From contig OX235271.1 of the NCBI GenBank assembly GCA_944472155.2, forward strand, positions 105,227,256-105,291,255: a DNA stretch of 64,000 nucleotides. The letters run 5' to 3'. The stretch is from Trichobilharzia szidati (Eukaryota > Platyhelminthes > Trematoda > Strigeidida > Schistosomatidae). The notes under the pieces are model-generated. The model was not told the origin of the DNA. It was given only the letters and a program-made list of their open reading frames with translations, and searched no databases. Of the stretch, positions 37,501 to 49,883 are shown piece after piece; within the stretch, counting starts at the first letter, position 1, and each line of letters opens with the position of its first letter. The position numbers were made by a program, and so were the translations under genes.

Positions 37501-37690
37501 GTTTCAATTCTTTAGATTTGAAAGGTTATTTCCATGTGACTGGCCAGAATTTCGCCGCCAAAACTCAGAAGGGCTTGTGCTTTAAAAGACATTATTAGTG
37601 GTGGCTGCAGATGTGATACTATCGTATTTCGATACAAATATCTAAGGATTGACTAAACCATCCACCACAAAGAATATCGTGCAATGCGAA
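34600..37690 (-). repeat. Segmental duplication, inverted copy (partner 17,190-19,790 and 10,370-11,322)
   Basis: Read on the - strand this segment first matches 10,370-11,322 (from 37,690 to about 36,770), then continues into the match with 17,640-19,790 without the LINE. It is therefore the uninterrupted version of the locus and shows where the LINE at 11.3-16.7 kb sits in the other copy. It lacks the terminal exon of host gene X. Confidence 0.85.
35441..37390 (-). CDS. Host gene X paralog, exons 1-5, no terminal exon found
   Basis: Exons on the - strand: 37,390-37,286, 37,181-37,130, 37,099-36,868, tentative 35,958-35,913 and 35,566-35,441. All GT-AG borders and phases match the + copy and no stop falls inside them. 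Changes from the + copies include TANV to TVNV and ILNH to ILIH in exon 3 and SNG to SDG in exon 5. After exon 5 the duplication ends without the terminal exon. A short alternative last exon ending in TAG at 35,073-35,075 is also conserved. It may be a truncated paralog or the 3' part of a rearranged gene. Confidence 0.5.
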
Positions 37691-37734
37691 ATTTTCAAGA
37701 AATCACATGATGAATTTAAATAGGTTAGGAATTG

Positions 37735-38560
37735 TTACCGTTGGATTAATACTTTTGCAATTTCCTGGGTCTCCGAGTAGAACATAGGGCTTCAACGGCA
37801 CATCCTCACTTAGTCCCATTCTCTGTAGTCGTCTCCAAATGGATCCACAACTGCATATGGTCCTTCATCTCCTCACATGTTTACCCTCAAGTCACTCTCG
37901 GACTCCCAGCTAGTCGTCTCCCATTCGGGTTTCACTCGAGGGCAACACAAATGATTGCACTCAGTGGTCTCTTCAGTGTGTGTCCGATCCATCTTCACTT
38001 TCCTAGCCATATATGTTGGATATTAGTTTCACGATGAGTCTGCTACTAGGGTTCTCTGTCGCTTATCCTTCCAGCCACCTGATCTTCATTCTGAAGCGAA
38101 GACAGCTATTGATGAAATTCTGAAGTAGGCTGCTGGAAATGTGTTTCGTGACGCGCGAATTCTCAGAGCCATGTAAAAGAAATGGATGGCAATTAGTGTT
38201 GAAAATCCGAATCTTGTTCTTTATGCTGACAGGTATCAGATTTCTGCACTGATTACATACTGATGAAGGTCTGTCTTGCTTTTCTGATCTTGCCTTCCGC
38301 ATCCTGATTTATGCCGCCCGTAGTTGAACCGATACTGCCTAAATAAGTGAAAGAGCTGACTTCCTTCGGACTTCTCCCGTTGTCAGTGATTGGTGTTTGG
38401 TGGTATTGGTTAGCTTTCTTTATCACCTTCGTCCTCTTAATGCTTATTTGAAGTCTTGTGTGTTCTCTGTTTTTTCTGCTCACTCGCTGGTATACGACTG
38501 TAGAGCTTCTTGTTTTTGTGACTTATACTGTAGTTATAATGTTGTAACAAGAGCGTAAAC
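37735..38560 (-). pseudogene. RTE-clade LINE, C-terminal ORF fragment
   Basis: On the - strand, 38,483-38,253 reads SSFTYLGSIGSTTGGINQDA and GKIRKARQ. A second frame, to 38,063, reads IRIFNTNCHPFLLHGSEN and FINSCLRFRMKIRW. These are hallmarks of the region after the RT in SR2/RTE elements. Weak similarity continues to about 37,735 (KWIGHTL-like near 37,985). It sits at the edge of the inverted gene duplication. Frameshifts and stops make it non-functional. Confidence 0.85.
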
Positions 38561-38564
38561 TAAG

Positions 38565-41500
38565 CTTTTTTTGTATCTGTTGAGAGGAGCGTATCTATTC
38601 TGAAACGGATTTGCTGACGGCTATTTCCCCATTAAGTCTTTGATAAATGTAATTTTAACAATTTTCACAGCACATAAATCAATAACAGACCAGATGTCTG
38701 CAAATTAGTAAAACGCTCCACTGTTTTATAGTATCAATAACCTAAGATACAAACGTTTTTCTTCCGCCGTCACTCCTCTACCAGATATTTGCAGAGAGAT
38801 CATCTCGGTATGTATCCAAAGCTCACACTCAGGAAACAGGTCGATATGTGCTGTTCAAAACCTCTGGCAAGCCTTGGAATAAACGTAAGTTCATGGTCTT
38901 AAGCATGACATGTTTTACTCATTCTTTGTTCAGTTCAGCATAGGGCTACTCAATGATCCCGAAACCTTTGTGGAAAGTCGAGCAGGATTCAGACCACTCT
39001 GCAACTCAAAAAATAATTAGAAAGGCATCTATGTATGAGATGAATCATAAGTACCTTACAATTATTGCTTGTCATGATCTAAAACGTAATACATGTTGTA
39101 AGAGGAGAGACACTAAGACACTAATGCTCAAGTATCCTGATTATAACTATGAAACCTCCTTTTCGCAATAGCTGAAATGTTTTGTAATCCTACTTTCAGT
39201 AAGAGTGTTTAGACAAGCACTAATCCATAACGATGAAGTGCTTGTTGCTTTGCAGAAAGGGTGAAGGCTTTCGGGGGTGTCAATAACCACACTGATACAC
39301 CGTTATATTAGTCTGTAGTGTACCTTGAACCTCTAAATTTTTGTCTTAAAGCATTCGTCCCCTTTTGGCACCACAACATCTTGTGATTTCCGACGCGACT
39401 GTACGTACTTGGTTCGTTCCCTTGTTGTGCTGCCATTCAGCATACTCTTCAAGCTTACTAGCCAGCCGAGGTATCTGATAAGTTGCACAGCATTCTTATT
39501 TATTTAAATTGATATTTCATCTGTGTAGAATACAACTCTCTTCAGGAGAACTTCGAGTCTCAAGCCATTTTACTTTGAGTTCGTTGAGCAGTACTTACAC
39601 GCTAGGTAGAGGACCGCCAAGGTTATTAATAGGATATGTATTTAGTAAGTACAGTTAGTTGAGGTCTATCTTCAGTAAAGCCAACACTTAAAAGACATTG
39701 AGTCATCTACTGACTGTCAATTCGTAAATTCACCGGATAATGTTGACTGCCATCTTGAGATTTCTAGTATTCTTTATGAACATCTTTTGGTGTTGAAAGT
39801 CGGAAACGATAGTGGAACATATCCTCGAATGAATGAGCGAATGAAATTTGACATTTTGTACTATGGTATTCATTTTCTGTGGACTAAATATCTTATAGAC
39901 GTCTGAGTTCTATCGCTCTTCTCCTTTTTGAACGAGATATGCAGCTGTGGGTACCTCTGATAAAACTGAAGTAGATTACTAATAATAAAGGAGTGAATTC
40001 GCCATTTCTATATATTCTTAATAGAAAGGCCATGAAGTACGATGCTACTGGTTATTTGTTACATTATTTCCAAATCATGAAAAGTTTTCAGTTTTTAAAA
40101 TGTTCGGTATACAATTATATCCCTAATGTTACAGAATATCACTATGCACTTACACATACTTCTTAAAAACTGTGAAGCCTTATGAGCCACAACAACTAAC
40201 GCTTAGTTTATGCATTCTGTTTCACAGTTTCGTGATTTTAAATAAAATCACAGCTGAGTTATCATTATTATATCACAGACGATTGGGCCTGAATATTGAG
40301 AAATAGTGCAGAGTATGAAGAGAACACAGAGATATACAATGCACCACAATTCACCTACCTGTCCGCCATCTGATCCAGTCATCACTTATAGACAAGTTGA
40401 CTGAAGAAAGCGAAATGTATGAGATTCAACTGAATGAACTAACTTCCTTGATCCCCAACAAGATTTCCGCGGTTGACCTGTTCGCCAGTGTGCTGTATTA
40501 GTTAACATCCTAAGATTAATTGTTTCCCGAAGTAATCCCGGCTTTCGTTCAATATTATGGGTGGTTGTTTTGATAGAATTATCGGTTTCTTAATCTGTGC
40601 GAATGACAGGATTTGTCGGCGGCATGCCCTCTATTTCATTATAACTAATTTTCATTCAAATAACTTCGTTGTTTTCGGTGATTATTCTTCGGGCATTTTC
40701 ATTCGTTAACACCTTTCATTTTAAACTTTATTATAGTGTCTCATTTAACAGCCACAGGATCTGGTTTTAAAAACTGTTTCCATGGAGGTAGATCCCCTAA
40801 TATCGACAAAAGTTAGATTATCTGAGTTAATCGACATGATCCAGGAATATGGTTCGCTCAGCTGCAGCACCTCTTCGACCGGCAAAGCATCAAGTCTGAG
40901 AATACTAGCCATAGTGACATGTATTCTTAGTTATCTTATGAGATTAGAGACGAGTTGACCTCGCCACACACAGTGCTTATTTATGAGGATGTAGAATGCC
41001 TGTCATTGTTCGGAAACCATCTCAAAAGTGGTCGTTTCGAGAGGAGAACACGGAAGACAGTGCCCTATATAGTTCTGCACCGCTTGCAATAGTGGGAGAC
41101 AGGACGGTTAGGGAGGCTGTGCTAATGTTGGGGTGGATGCCAGACCTTCTGGAGTAAGCACAACACGCAACGAGTGCTTGTAGGGTCCCAAAATAGTTCT
41201 CTAAACCAGCTAAACCTCAACCGTTTCACCATCAACGGCGAATCTGGTTGTCTGTGAGGACTGGAGGACACGGTGGTCAGGATAATTCTCAGGGGATAAG
41301 ATCTTGGCAGATTCGTTGGGGTGTGATTATCCCCCTGTGCATCACCGCTAATAGGTACCTCTTTCAGCAGTCGTTAGTCTTAAATTGTCCCCTCGCTATA
41401 TGGCGTAGTGTCAAGAGCAGCCTGGCCACCGGGTGACGTGGGCCAACTCAAATAGTCAGCAATTGGTGTGGCTAGTACCCTCGTCTAGCAGGATCGATAG

Positions 41501-41590
41501 TCGCACATCAATTGTGAGCACTAAATCTAGTGTAAATAAGTGAAAACGAGTTCAAAATTATTCTAGCAGCACAACTAACTGGTTTCCTAG
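38565..41590. other. Stretch without recognised gene
   Basis: No confident feature. A segment at 40,780-40,920 is open for about 45 codons (MEVDPLISTKVRLSELIDMI), but was not recognised. It could be an eroded part of the gypsy relic downstream. Confidence 0.45.
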
Positions 41591-41599
41591 ATGCTTAAA

Positions 41600-42540
41600 T
41601 CTCGACTTCGCTCTTGAACAGTTGATGAGCATCGCAGATCGAACGTTGGAGGAGAACTACATGCGCATCGGTGACGACCTGGTTATCCCAGGAAGTGTGG
41701 CCAGGCGTTGCCGAAAACAGTAGGACAAATACAGCTGGCACATGGTAATCGGGGACGATCACCCAACAAGCATAGTCTTCGATCAAGAAGCAGACCCAGA
41801 CAAACCAGATAAATGGGGATTGGTACACAATCAGAAGAATGCACACACGAATCTGGCCTAAGCCACATCACAGCCAAAACGGAAACTGTTGGCCCTGTCT
41901 CAGGTAGCAGTACTTAGAAGAGGTTCCGGACAGTCCCTTATTACGTCACAAAATATAATCCGGACATGGAATTCTTCGTTGATAGAGAAGTTCCACTCAG
42001 TGTCATGTCAAAATAGAGGCCACTTCGGTACGATAACCTCACCTATAACGCGGCATGTCTCCAATATAGCTCTGATTTCGAGTTCGGAGAGGAAACTATT
42101 TACGAATATCATCAGGTTTAGGTGATAGCTTCCATAGATTTCCACTATGGCCGAAATAATCTTCTTAGAAAGGTACGAATTTCTGGTAGACAGTGGGAGG
42201 GGACGGTTAACAGTGAAAGCATCCTCCCGGTATTCGAATGGCAAGGCAGGTAGCACTATGTGTTGAATGCAATGTAGTTTTCATCACTGTAGGCCGGGAG
42301 GTTGCAGATGACATTGGGGGAAATCGTATATCCAAGGGCGACCAACCCTCCAAATTCTAAGTTTGGTCCAAAAATTACTCACACTTCCAGTTCTCACTAA
42401 ACCAAGAAGATTAGCCCCGGAAAAACTAGAAATAGCTAGAGCCTTCAATAAGCAAACCTCCCAAGATAGATACCCAGTACCACACATTCAAGACCTTACT
42501 AGTAGTCTTCGATTCACCGGAGTTTTTGTTTTTGTTTTTA
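41600..42540 (+). pseudogene. Ty3/gypsy element relic (protease and start of RT)
   Basis: Around 41,937-42,010 one frame reads YYVTKYNPDMEFFVDREVPL, which lines up with the protease start of the gypsy element at 61.2 kb (LFYVRDK... LLVDTGAEVSVI); the catalytic DTG has become DRE. At 42,150-42,190 ERYEFLVDSGRGRL resembles the protease-RT linker. At 42,380-42,520 RRLAPEKLEIA is followed, after a deletion, by DRYPVPHIQDLTSSL, the start of the RT. It is a heavily decayed copy of a different subfamily from the one at the window end. Confidence 0.65.
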
Positions 42541-42599
42541 TTCCTTTACGTTCCCAGTGGAACATACGGCTTCAAGCTGAAGAATTGAAGTTTCTGTAG

Positions 42600-42775
42600 C
42601 AGTGGTGACTATTTTTAAAGGAAGGGGTTGCTAGCCTCAGGCCCAACCTTCCCTCTTTACCAGTCTTACTACTGGCTTAGCTAGGTAAAGGGGTGCGTCG
42701 GCCGGAGATCAAACCCCGAACCACCTGCCTCGTCGGGGAGCACTCTACGGCTGTGCCACCTATGCGCCAAAAGAT
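42600..42775 (-). mobile_element. tRNA-derived SINE, family 2-related copy
   Basis: On the - strand GGCGCATAGGTGGCACAG opens a tRNA-like head, with GGTTCGGGGTTTGATC as the B-box region and CCGACGCACC closing it. The body contains CTAGCTAAGCCAGTAG and GGTTGGGCCTGAGGCTAGCA. The head resembles the SINEs at 29.0 and 46.5 kb, but the body is different and matches the fragment at 21.9 kb. Confidence 0.65.
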
Positions 42776-42969
42776 ATTCGCGTAAATAGACTTAGTTCAC
42801 CCCCATCACAATATTCCGACGACTGGAGAAGATACAGCTAAAATGACCAACACCACCCAGGTTGGGTTGTGATATTTTGTAGGTGCCATTTGGTCTTCAG
42901 AATATTGTACAGACTTTTCATATTTATAGATGATTTAATGCGTGAACTGACGTCTGCCAAAGCGTAAGT

Positions 42970-43300
42970 CCGTACGAGTAAGTTGATAAACACGTCGAAA
43001 GCTATATAAAAGTCATTTTAGATCATTGACAGTGCTTGTATAAGATGCTGTACAGCGTCTTGTTATGGTGACAGTGGATTTCATCAAGGATGCTGAGCCA
43101 TTACTAGTCAAACCTTGAGGGATAATATATGAGTGAGTGACTTCAATTGTTTCTCAGCTTCAGTCTGGATGCAACTTCTACCACAGGGCAAATACAACAG
43201 AACAGGCGAGCAGAAAAGTGCCAGAGGGCAGAGAAAAAGTATGTGGAGTGGGACAGATATGTTTATATTCGTTGTACATTGTAATTTAGTGAACAAATAT
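42970..43300 (-). repeat. CR1-like LINE 3' fragment / repeat A, inverted copy with empty Merlin site
   Basis: Inverted match of the DNA flanking Merlin copy 1 (about 4,660-4,696 plus 5,838-6,090). The uninterrupted target on the - strand reads GCCCTCTG (+ strand CAGAGGGC at 43,222-43,229), the same octamer that is duplicated around Merlin copy 1. No transposon is present here. Confidence 0.8.
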
Positions 43301-43427
43301 TTATTTCTACTAAGTCTTTGTATGCATCTAGGTAGACAACCTGATAGACTCCATCACAACAGAAGTCATCAAAAGACCAAATGCAAAATTAAGTACGATA
43401 GTCTATAATATACCGGATAATTAGGGG

Positions 43428-43979
43428 TTGAAGAAGGTTCAAAATATCTTACTTAGGGTGGCAAAAATGCTTAACTCCCAAACAAAATGTCAGAGACTGA
43501 AAAGAGTCAGCACTACCATTGCTGCCCTATACGCCTCAAGTTTGAAACACAGACAGAGGCTAAGAAATTCACTATTACACAACGTATCCTGTTACAGGAT
43601 ACAAGATAGCTACAAAAAAATAAATGTTGTAGCAGATAAGACGGTGACTGGAAGGAGTGTTTGCAATCAGCTCACTAAACTCAATGGCAAGGCACCTCAA
43701 GTCACCGAAATAGATAAACCCAAGACCAATATGATAGAACTCATAGCCCCTCCCCTCTCAAACATCACAAACCTCACAAAATTAGCTCCGCAGAGCACGA
43801 CACCGGCCGAAATGTTAATCAATTATAATCCTTCTCTTATATTAGCCCCTTCAACTCCTACCACGGATCTTGATATATCTCTGGATAGCCATAGCACAGA
43901 AATCAATCAGCATCGTAAGCCAAAATCATCCCCTCTTAGACATAACATGATAGTTGCAGAGGAATTCAGTAACAAATGA
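43428..43979 (+). pseudogene. CR1-like LINE ORF1 fragment
   Basis: A 183-residue open frame resembles the C-terminal part of ORF1 in LINE copy 1 (751-1107): shared are VADKTVTGRSVCNQLT versus VDKTVIERRVYN, and MIELIAPPLSNITNLT versus VESTAPSLSNHTEL. It lies beside the antisense LINE 3' fragment. ORF2 does not follow, so it is a truncated piece. Confidence 0.7.
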
Positions 43980-44149
43980 CGCCGAAACATACCACTGATA
44001 ACCTAAATTCCACTACGTTCACAAAAATTTTGCTGAAAGAATCCTTACTGTAAAGGAGATAAGATACAGAAATGTACTAACAACCATATGAATGGTAGAA
44101 ATAAGACTTGTCAATGTGGTTGAATAATGAACGATCAATTCATAATTAA

Positions 44150-44470
44150 TGACAATAGTGTATTTCATATAAACATGAATTTACATGAAAATGCATTCCA
44201 TTTTTACAGGCACGATCAAGTATGATATAATGACAAATAGTAGATTGTCTACAAGTTAATAATGTTTGAACAGCTAAATATTTGATGTATATATAAATAC
44301 ACTCATTGTCTGACCCATGTCGTATCATTATTGAATTAAACAGTAGTCCTCCAGTTTGCGCAGGAAAATCGACTTCGTTTCGTTTTCAACCCATGTTTGT
44401 AGGCATACGATAACCAACCAATATTGAGGTAAGTACAACGTTTACAAGGGATAGTAAGCTGTTTTAGAAA
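44150..44470 (-). repeat. Repeat B2, inverted copy of 8,140-8,450
   Basis: Close inverted match with about one difference per 12-15 bases. It shares stretches such as CAATCTACTATTTGTCATTA (one mismatch in the partner). Function unknown, no protein signature. Confidence 0.75.
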
Positions 44471-44474
44471 AGTA

Positions 44475-46485
44475 AAGGTGCTAAGGTGAATCATTAAAGT
44501 GTAATGAAATAGGTAAGTGCAATGTATCATTAACAGATGCATTCACAAAGGAAATACAATGGGAGACTATAATCCCTAGGCTGACAAAGTTCATTTGCAA
44601 TGCATAATGCTACCCATATAGGTCTTACTATCATGATGTCCACTTTTGTTTTCAATACAATTATCCACAAGCCGGTTGTTTTTATTTCATACCTTTTTGT
44701 GTATTTGGTGCACAACCGTACCCTATAGAGAATGGCAATAGAATAAGTCGAATCAAATTCATAAAGAGCTATAAAATGTTGGGTTTAATGGAATATAATG
44801 AGCAAGTGAAGACGTTATTAGAAGATGAATGAGATGAGACATTGTCAAGTGATATTCGAAGATACGACAAAGGAAAGCGTGTTAATTTATAAGGTGCCTC
44901 ATAAATCTGTGCAGAGCCCACGTGGTCGCATCTCAGCAATAGGCTGAGCGAATGGTATATGTTTAAAGGTAGAAGCATGATCTGTCCAGGCGATCATTAT
45001 TATCTTTTTTAAGATAAAGATTCAAGCCTTCATAAAATCTCGAGTCGTCAAATTGCATATTGCTGTTCCTGTAGAGTGGGGCGATTCACCTTAGTGTCCA
45101 CCACCATATCTACTGATCAGCATGCATCACCCTCCCTCCTTTTATGATGTTAGGCTCTGATTGTTATGGCTACAGCAAATATATCGCTTGGTTCCAGACA
45201 CGTTCGTACCTTACATTCCATTTCCCTAGATTTCTTAGTGAGTGCTTTTGATAGATCTCCACATACAGATTTATGAACATATTATGTATGTGTGCATGCG
45301 CCCTAATGAACAGATTAGTTTATAAGATGTTAAACCATTGAAGAGTAAAATGAATAGGTTTTGTGAATAGTGGAGCAAGATTCAGCAGAACACCAGTTCA
45401 ATGCAGGTAGTATGAACTGAAGGTAGGGTCGGTTGGCAGGACTTATTGTACTAAATTATCATGACAGTCTTTTATATGGCAAACATTTGACATTGCAAAG
45501 TAACCTGTCTACACATAATAAATAAGCAAATTTATTCTCATAGTACAGTACATGAGGGACGCCAGTTTACGGGCATTATCAAACTGTTACAGGAATAGAA
45601 CCATGCAATTGAATCACAATATACAGGCAGTAGCAAGATATGCTTTACATGTTCGCTGGAGATTATACATACACTTGATAATTGTTAATCCCAGTAGTAT
45701 ACAACAGCCTTTTCACTTATATACAATCATTTCTGTGCACAGTTGGAAAAATCTGCTAGATCGTCAGTGAGTGCAACATATCAGGAAATACAGAAGTATT
45801 GTCTTCGCATTAACAGAAAAGACCATGTATTTGGTGGATGGATTATAAGTGCCTGGGAAAAAAATAAAGCTTGAAGTCAATTTTCATACATAACTTTGTT
45901 GTGTGCAGAATCTTTGAATTATAGTTCATTGATGTGTTATTTTGAAATCGGTGAAATGTTTATCTCATTTGATCTACAGTGACATTGTTGGGAGTAAATA
46001 CATAAGCTTCAGACGCATTAATTTATGGATTTCTACTGCTTGTGGGTATTTTCTTAGCGTGAGGAAGGTTTATGAATTTCAGCTGTTCCGACAGGGGTTG
46101 AGAATATTAACTGCTCAGCAACATTATGGATATAAGTTCATCACATTATCTAAGGAAAGGTGGGTTGCAGTTGGTGAGTGATATGTGGTGCCCAACGAGC
46201 TTACATCTGTTCATGTGATGTTGTGGTGAGCTACACCTTTTGCATGTTGTCGGTTTATGTCCATTTTATTCCACTTATTGTGTTGGGTAGTAGTTTTACA
46301 AACGAGATTTCTTGTCTGTTTGAGGATACGTATCATAACCGTTAATGTTTTATCTAGAATTATAAATATAGGCAAAAAATAACAGGTGTAGTATTTAAGC
46401 TTATACATTAAATGGACCTATAATTTCGGAGGCTCTCAGATAGGAACTAGAACTACTATCGTTTGCAAACTCTTGTAGTTTGTCA
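44475..46485. other. Non-coding stretch with repeat B1
   Basis: The segment 45,770-45,915 is an inverted match to about 6,285-6,420, with a shared core on the - strand around ATTGACTTCAAGCTTTATTT. Nothing else was recognised. Confidence 0.5.
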
Positions 46486-46489
46486 TTAA

Positions 46490-46690
46490 GCACCTTTTTG
46501 AAGGAGGCACAGTGGTTAGGACTCTCGCCGACCATGCACATGGTCCGGGGTTCGATCCCCTGCCGGCGCACACCCGATATCTATGGTCGGCCTGAATTTG
46601 GGCTACCGATATCACATGCTGAAAGTTCCACACTTGTACTGAAAATACGGTGTGGAATCAAGCTGTAAATCAAAATAAAATAATAAGAAA
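46490..46690 (+). mobile_element. tRNA-derived SINE, family 2, copy 2
   Basis: Same family as 28,925-29,113, in + orientation: GGCACAGTGGTTAGGACTCT (A box), GGGTTCGATCCCC (B box, near 46,549), ATCTATGGTCGGCCTG, then GGTGTGGAATCAAGCTGTAA and an A-rich end. It abuts the 3' end of the CR1-like LINE at 46,690. The acceptor-like start is eroded (TTTTTGAAGGAGGCACAG). Confidence 0.8.
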
Positions 46691-48430
46691 TGTACTTGCT
46701 TGACGCATTTCCATTGGTAGTTTATTCCATATCTGTGCGTACCTAATCAAGTAAAACTTTTGCCTGGTGACTCTTTAGCATTGTTCCATAGCTACTGTAC
46801 CCTTAGTGTGTCTAAGTTTGTAGCCATTGTCATCTGAAAGTCGAGTGCCATTAGTAGAGGTAAAACCTAAGTGGTTTAGAAGCTTATAGTAAAGTGTCAA
46901 GTTTAGTCTCAGGCGTCTTAGCCATAGTGTTTCTAGTCCTAGGGTATCACATCTAGTGGAGTAGTTCGCACCATTTTCGGTTCCGAGTAATTTTAACGTG
47001 GAGTACCTCTGCACTCCCTCGACTTTCAATTTGTCCTCTATGCGTATACTACTATACACGAGTTACCAGTAATCAAATAAAGGACACACACAAACCTTGT
47101 ACAACAGAATTCTAGACTCATTTCTGTAGAAGTTCCTGAGTAGAAAGCCGATAAGTCTGCGTGACTTTGACACTTGTTTGGAGATATGTTCAGAAAATGA
47201 TAAGTTATGTGAATATTTCAGCCCTAGGTCCAGCACAGATTCCAGTCGTAGAAGTGCATGGCCTTGAATTGTCAGGTCAAGTTCTAAATTGTTGCAACCT
47301 ATGCAGAGCCAGCCACATTTTTCGACATTAAATTGGAGTTGCCAGGTGTCACACCATGTATCCATTTTTTCTAATTATTGCTGTATGGTGTTTACTGTTA
47401 TTCCAAGATCTGTGCTCTTGCATTTATAGGTCACTTTTAAGTCATCTGCATGTAGTATTGGTTTACCTTCACTAAAGCATTCACAGACACTGTTTATATA
47501 TATTATGAATAAGAGTGTGCCTAATACACTTCCCTGGATCACACCACTACTTACTGGTTTAGGCCTTGAGATTATCGAGCCAACTTTCGTTGTCTGACTT
47601 CGACCACAGAGAAATGATTTTATCAAGCGCAGGAGAGGGTCACATATCCCTAGTGAGCATAACCTGATGACTAGCAGATTATGGGGAACTCTGTCGAAGG
47701 CTTTTGTTATGTCGAAATGTAGTACAATTACTAGTTCTCTGTTGTCCCTACTTCGTGTAACTTCGTTGAAAATGTCTGTGACAGGTAACACAGGATCTCT
47801 TTTTGAGAAATCCGTGTTGTGATGGATTGATAAGTTCATGTTCAATTAAGTTGTCTGACACTCGGTCTTTAACCACTTTCTCCATTATTCGGGATGTTAC
47901 CGGTGTTATATTGATAGGTCTATAGTTGCACGCACTGGTTTTGGCCCCTGCTTTGTGCTTAGGTAATATGTATGTGGTTTTCCACACTTCAGGATAAGTT
48001 CCAGTTTCCAACGAGAGAGTAAATATTCTAAGTAACAAGATTACCATTTCCGTGCTACCATTTTTGTATATGATAGATGGTATGTCGTCTGTTCCAGTAC
48101 TACCATTAGACTTCAACGTTTTAATCGCTGAGTCTATATTTTGTATATTAAAGTCTATTTCGCCTAATTTGTGGTTACTTTTGCAGGTCATTTGGAAATT
48201 TTGGGTCGGGTGCACTCTGGCGTCATTGCAAAACCACTCACTGAGGAGTTCACTCATAACCTGGGGATCATTGTATATTATATTCTTATGTTCCAAGCTG
48301 CTCACAGTATTGTCTTTACTGCTGTTTAGACGTTTCTGCAATATCCCACAAAGTTCCTGACTTTTGGAGTTACCCACAAGCGCTTTATTTTCTACAAGTT
48401 TTGACAGTATTCCCTTTGAGAAGCTGTATT
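46690..48430 (-). pseudogene. CR1-like LINE ORF2 reverse transcriptase, - strand copy
   Basis: Read from about 48,430 down: a pre-RT region, NYRPINITPVTSRIMEKVVK near 47,900, then in another frame FDITKAFDRVPHNLL near 47,720, SSGVIQGSVLGTLLF near 47,550 and LHADDLK near 47,445. The active site thus reads HADD in place of the usual Y/F-ADD. The C-terminal domain follows in two frames (47,365-46,775) and can be traced to about 46,690. Frameshifts near 47,780 and stops near 47,370 and 47,060 break it. It is closest in type to LINE copy 1. Confidence 0.88.
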
Positions 48431-49515
48431 CATGTGGGATTCGCAATCCATTACTGAAGTGGTTAAAATCGTTTCTAAGCAATAGGGTACAAATAACCAA
48501 GGTTGGATCTGTATTGTCTCATCTTAGGCAGATGACAAGTGGGGTTGTGCAAGGTAGTGTCCTAGGTCCACTTTTATTTACAGTATACATCAACAGCATT
48601 TGCAACTGCTTCACCTTAGGTAAATCATTCCTATATGCTGACGACCTCAAAGTCGTTTACTCCTGCTACGCTCATGAACTAAGCGATATGGTAAATGAAA
48701 TGCATCCTGAACTAAGTAGTCTCGCAACATGGTGTACTGAATCCTGTCTAAAGTTCAACATTGATAAATGCGGCTGGATTTGTATCGGAAACAGTAACCT
48801 TGACCTAAATCTTGAAATAAATAGGCGTAAACTAGCCAAGCTCAACTCAGTCGTAGATCTCGGTATCAGATACTCTAGTAACTTAACGTTCTCTGAACAA
48901 ACTGATTGTGCGAGACGTAAAACACGAAGGCTCCTGGGATGCATAACTCGCAATTTCTTTTCTTCTGAAACTAGGGTCTTATTATGTAAAGTATGTGTCC
49001 GACCTATTTTAGAATACTGCCCGTTTATTCTTAGCGGACTCGGACAAAATGACAAGCTTAGGTTAGAAGGAGTGCAACGGCAATTCACCTTAAGAATTCT
49101 TGGTTTAGAAAAAGGCCTCCAATACTATGAACGTTGCGACAGACTAAGTTTAGAACCGCTCTGGAAAAGACGTCTTAAGCTAAACCTGATTTTTTACTAC
49201 AAGCTAACTAATCTGCTCGTGCACTCCTCCGAGCCAATAATTAAACCTACCGCTGTCATCAGTTACAATCTTAGAAATCATCACAACCTAGTTGCTATAG
49301 AGCATTGTCAGACTTACATGCGGTATAATTTCTTCTTAAATAAGTTTTCAGTCATTCGGAATAGGCTACCAGCTGATGTGCGCGATGCAAACACACTCGC
49401 AGTGTTCATCTCCTCAGTCACCAGACTGCTCAAAGATGACAGTGCACTTCTGCGTCTGAATCCTACACCCACTTTTTCACCCCACATAGATATTTTAAGT
49501 TCATTAAACGTGTAG
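48430..49515 (+). CDS. CR1-like LINE ORF2, 5'-truncated, open to the stop
   Basis: Starting inside the RT (CGIRNPLLKWLKSFLSNRVQ), this copy runs without a stop to TAG 49,513-49,515. It has SGVVQGSVLGPLLFTVYINS, the active site LYADDLK near 48,637-48,657, the KCGWICIG block and the C-terminal domain. The open frame nominally begins at 48,364 in antisense LINE sequence, which is not part of the element. The endonuclease and the first RT blocks are missing, so it is not autonomous, but its intact 360 codons make it the youngest-looking CR1 copy here. Confidence 0.85.
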   Translation, partial: SCGIRNPLLKWLKSFLSNRVQITKVGSVLSHLRQMTSGVVQGSVLGPLLFTVYINSICNCFTLGKSFLYADDLKVVYSCYAHELSDMVNEMHPELSSLATWCTESCLKFNIDKCGWICIGNSNLDLNLEINRRKLAKLNSVVDLGIRYSSNLTFSEQTDCARRKTRRLLGCITRNFFSSETRVLLCKVCVRPILEYCPFILSGLGQNDKLRLEGVQRQFTLRILGLEKGLQYYERCDRLSLEPLWKRRLKLNLIFYYKLTNLLVHSSEPIIKPTAVISYNLRNHHNLVAIEHCQTYMRYNFFLNKFSVIRNRLPADVRDANTLAVFISSVTRLLKDDSALLRLNPTPTFSPHIDILSSLNV

Positions 49516-49883
49516 TTACAACAAACTACAATTATAAATTTGAATATTATTGGAAGTACATGATAGACATTTTTACACGGGACAATAATATTAGTTCACA
49601 CAATATAAAAGTTAGCATCACGGGAATAGTTAGTTAGTGCACCAAAATAACTATAATTACTAAACAGAATATAAATGTGTATATTCACATTAATCACTCC
49701 CTAAGCACTCCACTTGCTTTCTTTTGCGTTGTTGTTGTTGTTTGTCTTCTTTTGTCTCTCACCATTTCAGCTTCCATTTAACTTTTTGAAAGAGAACAAA
49801 GAATGTACATTTTCGACCATTTACAATGACAAATGATCTGCAAACATTATTGGTCGCATATCTTACAATTCCCCCGTGAATTG

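Noticed and set aside
46690..49515. Single LINE insertion with 5' inversion (twin priming)
   Set aside because: The two halves overlap in content and have diverged sequences, so they are separate insertions.
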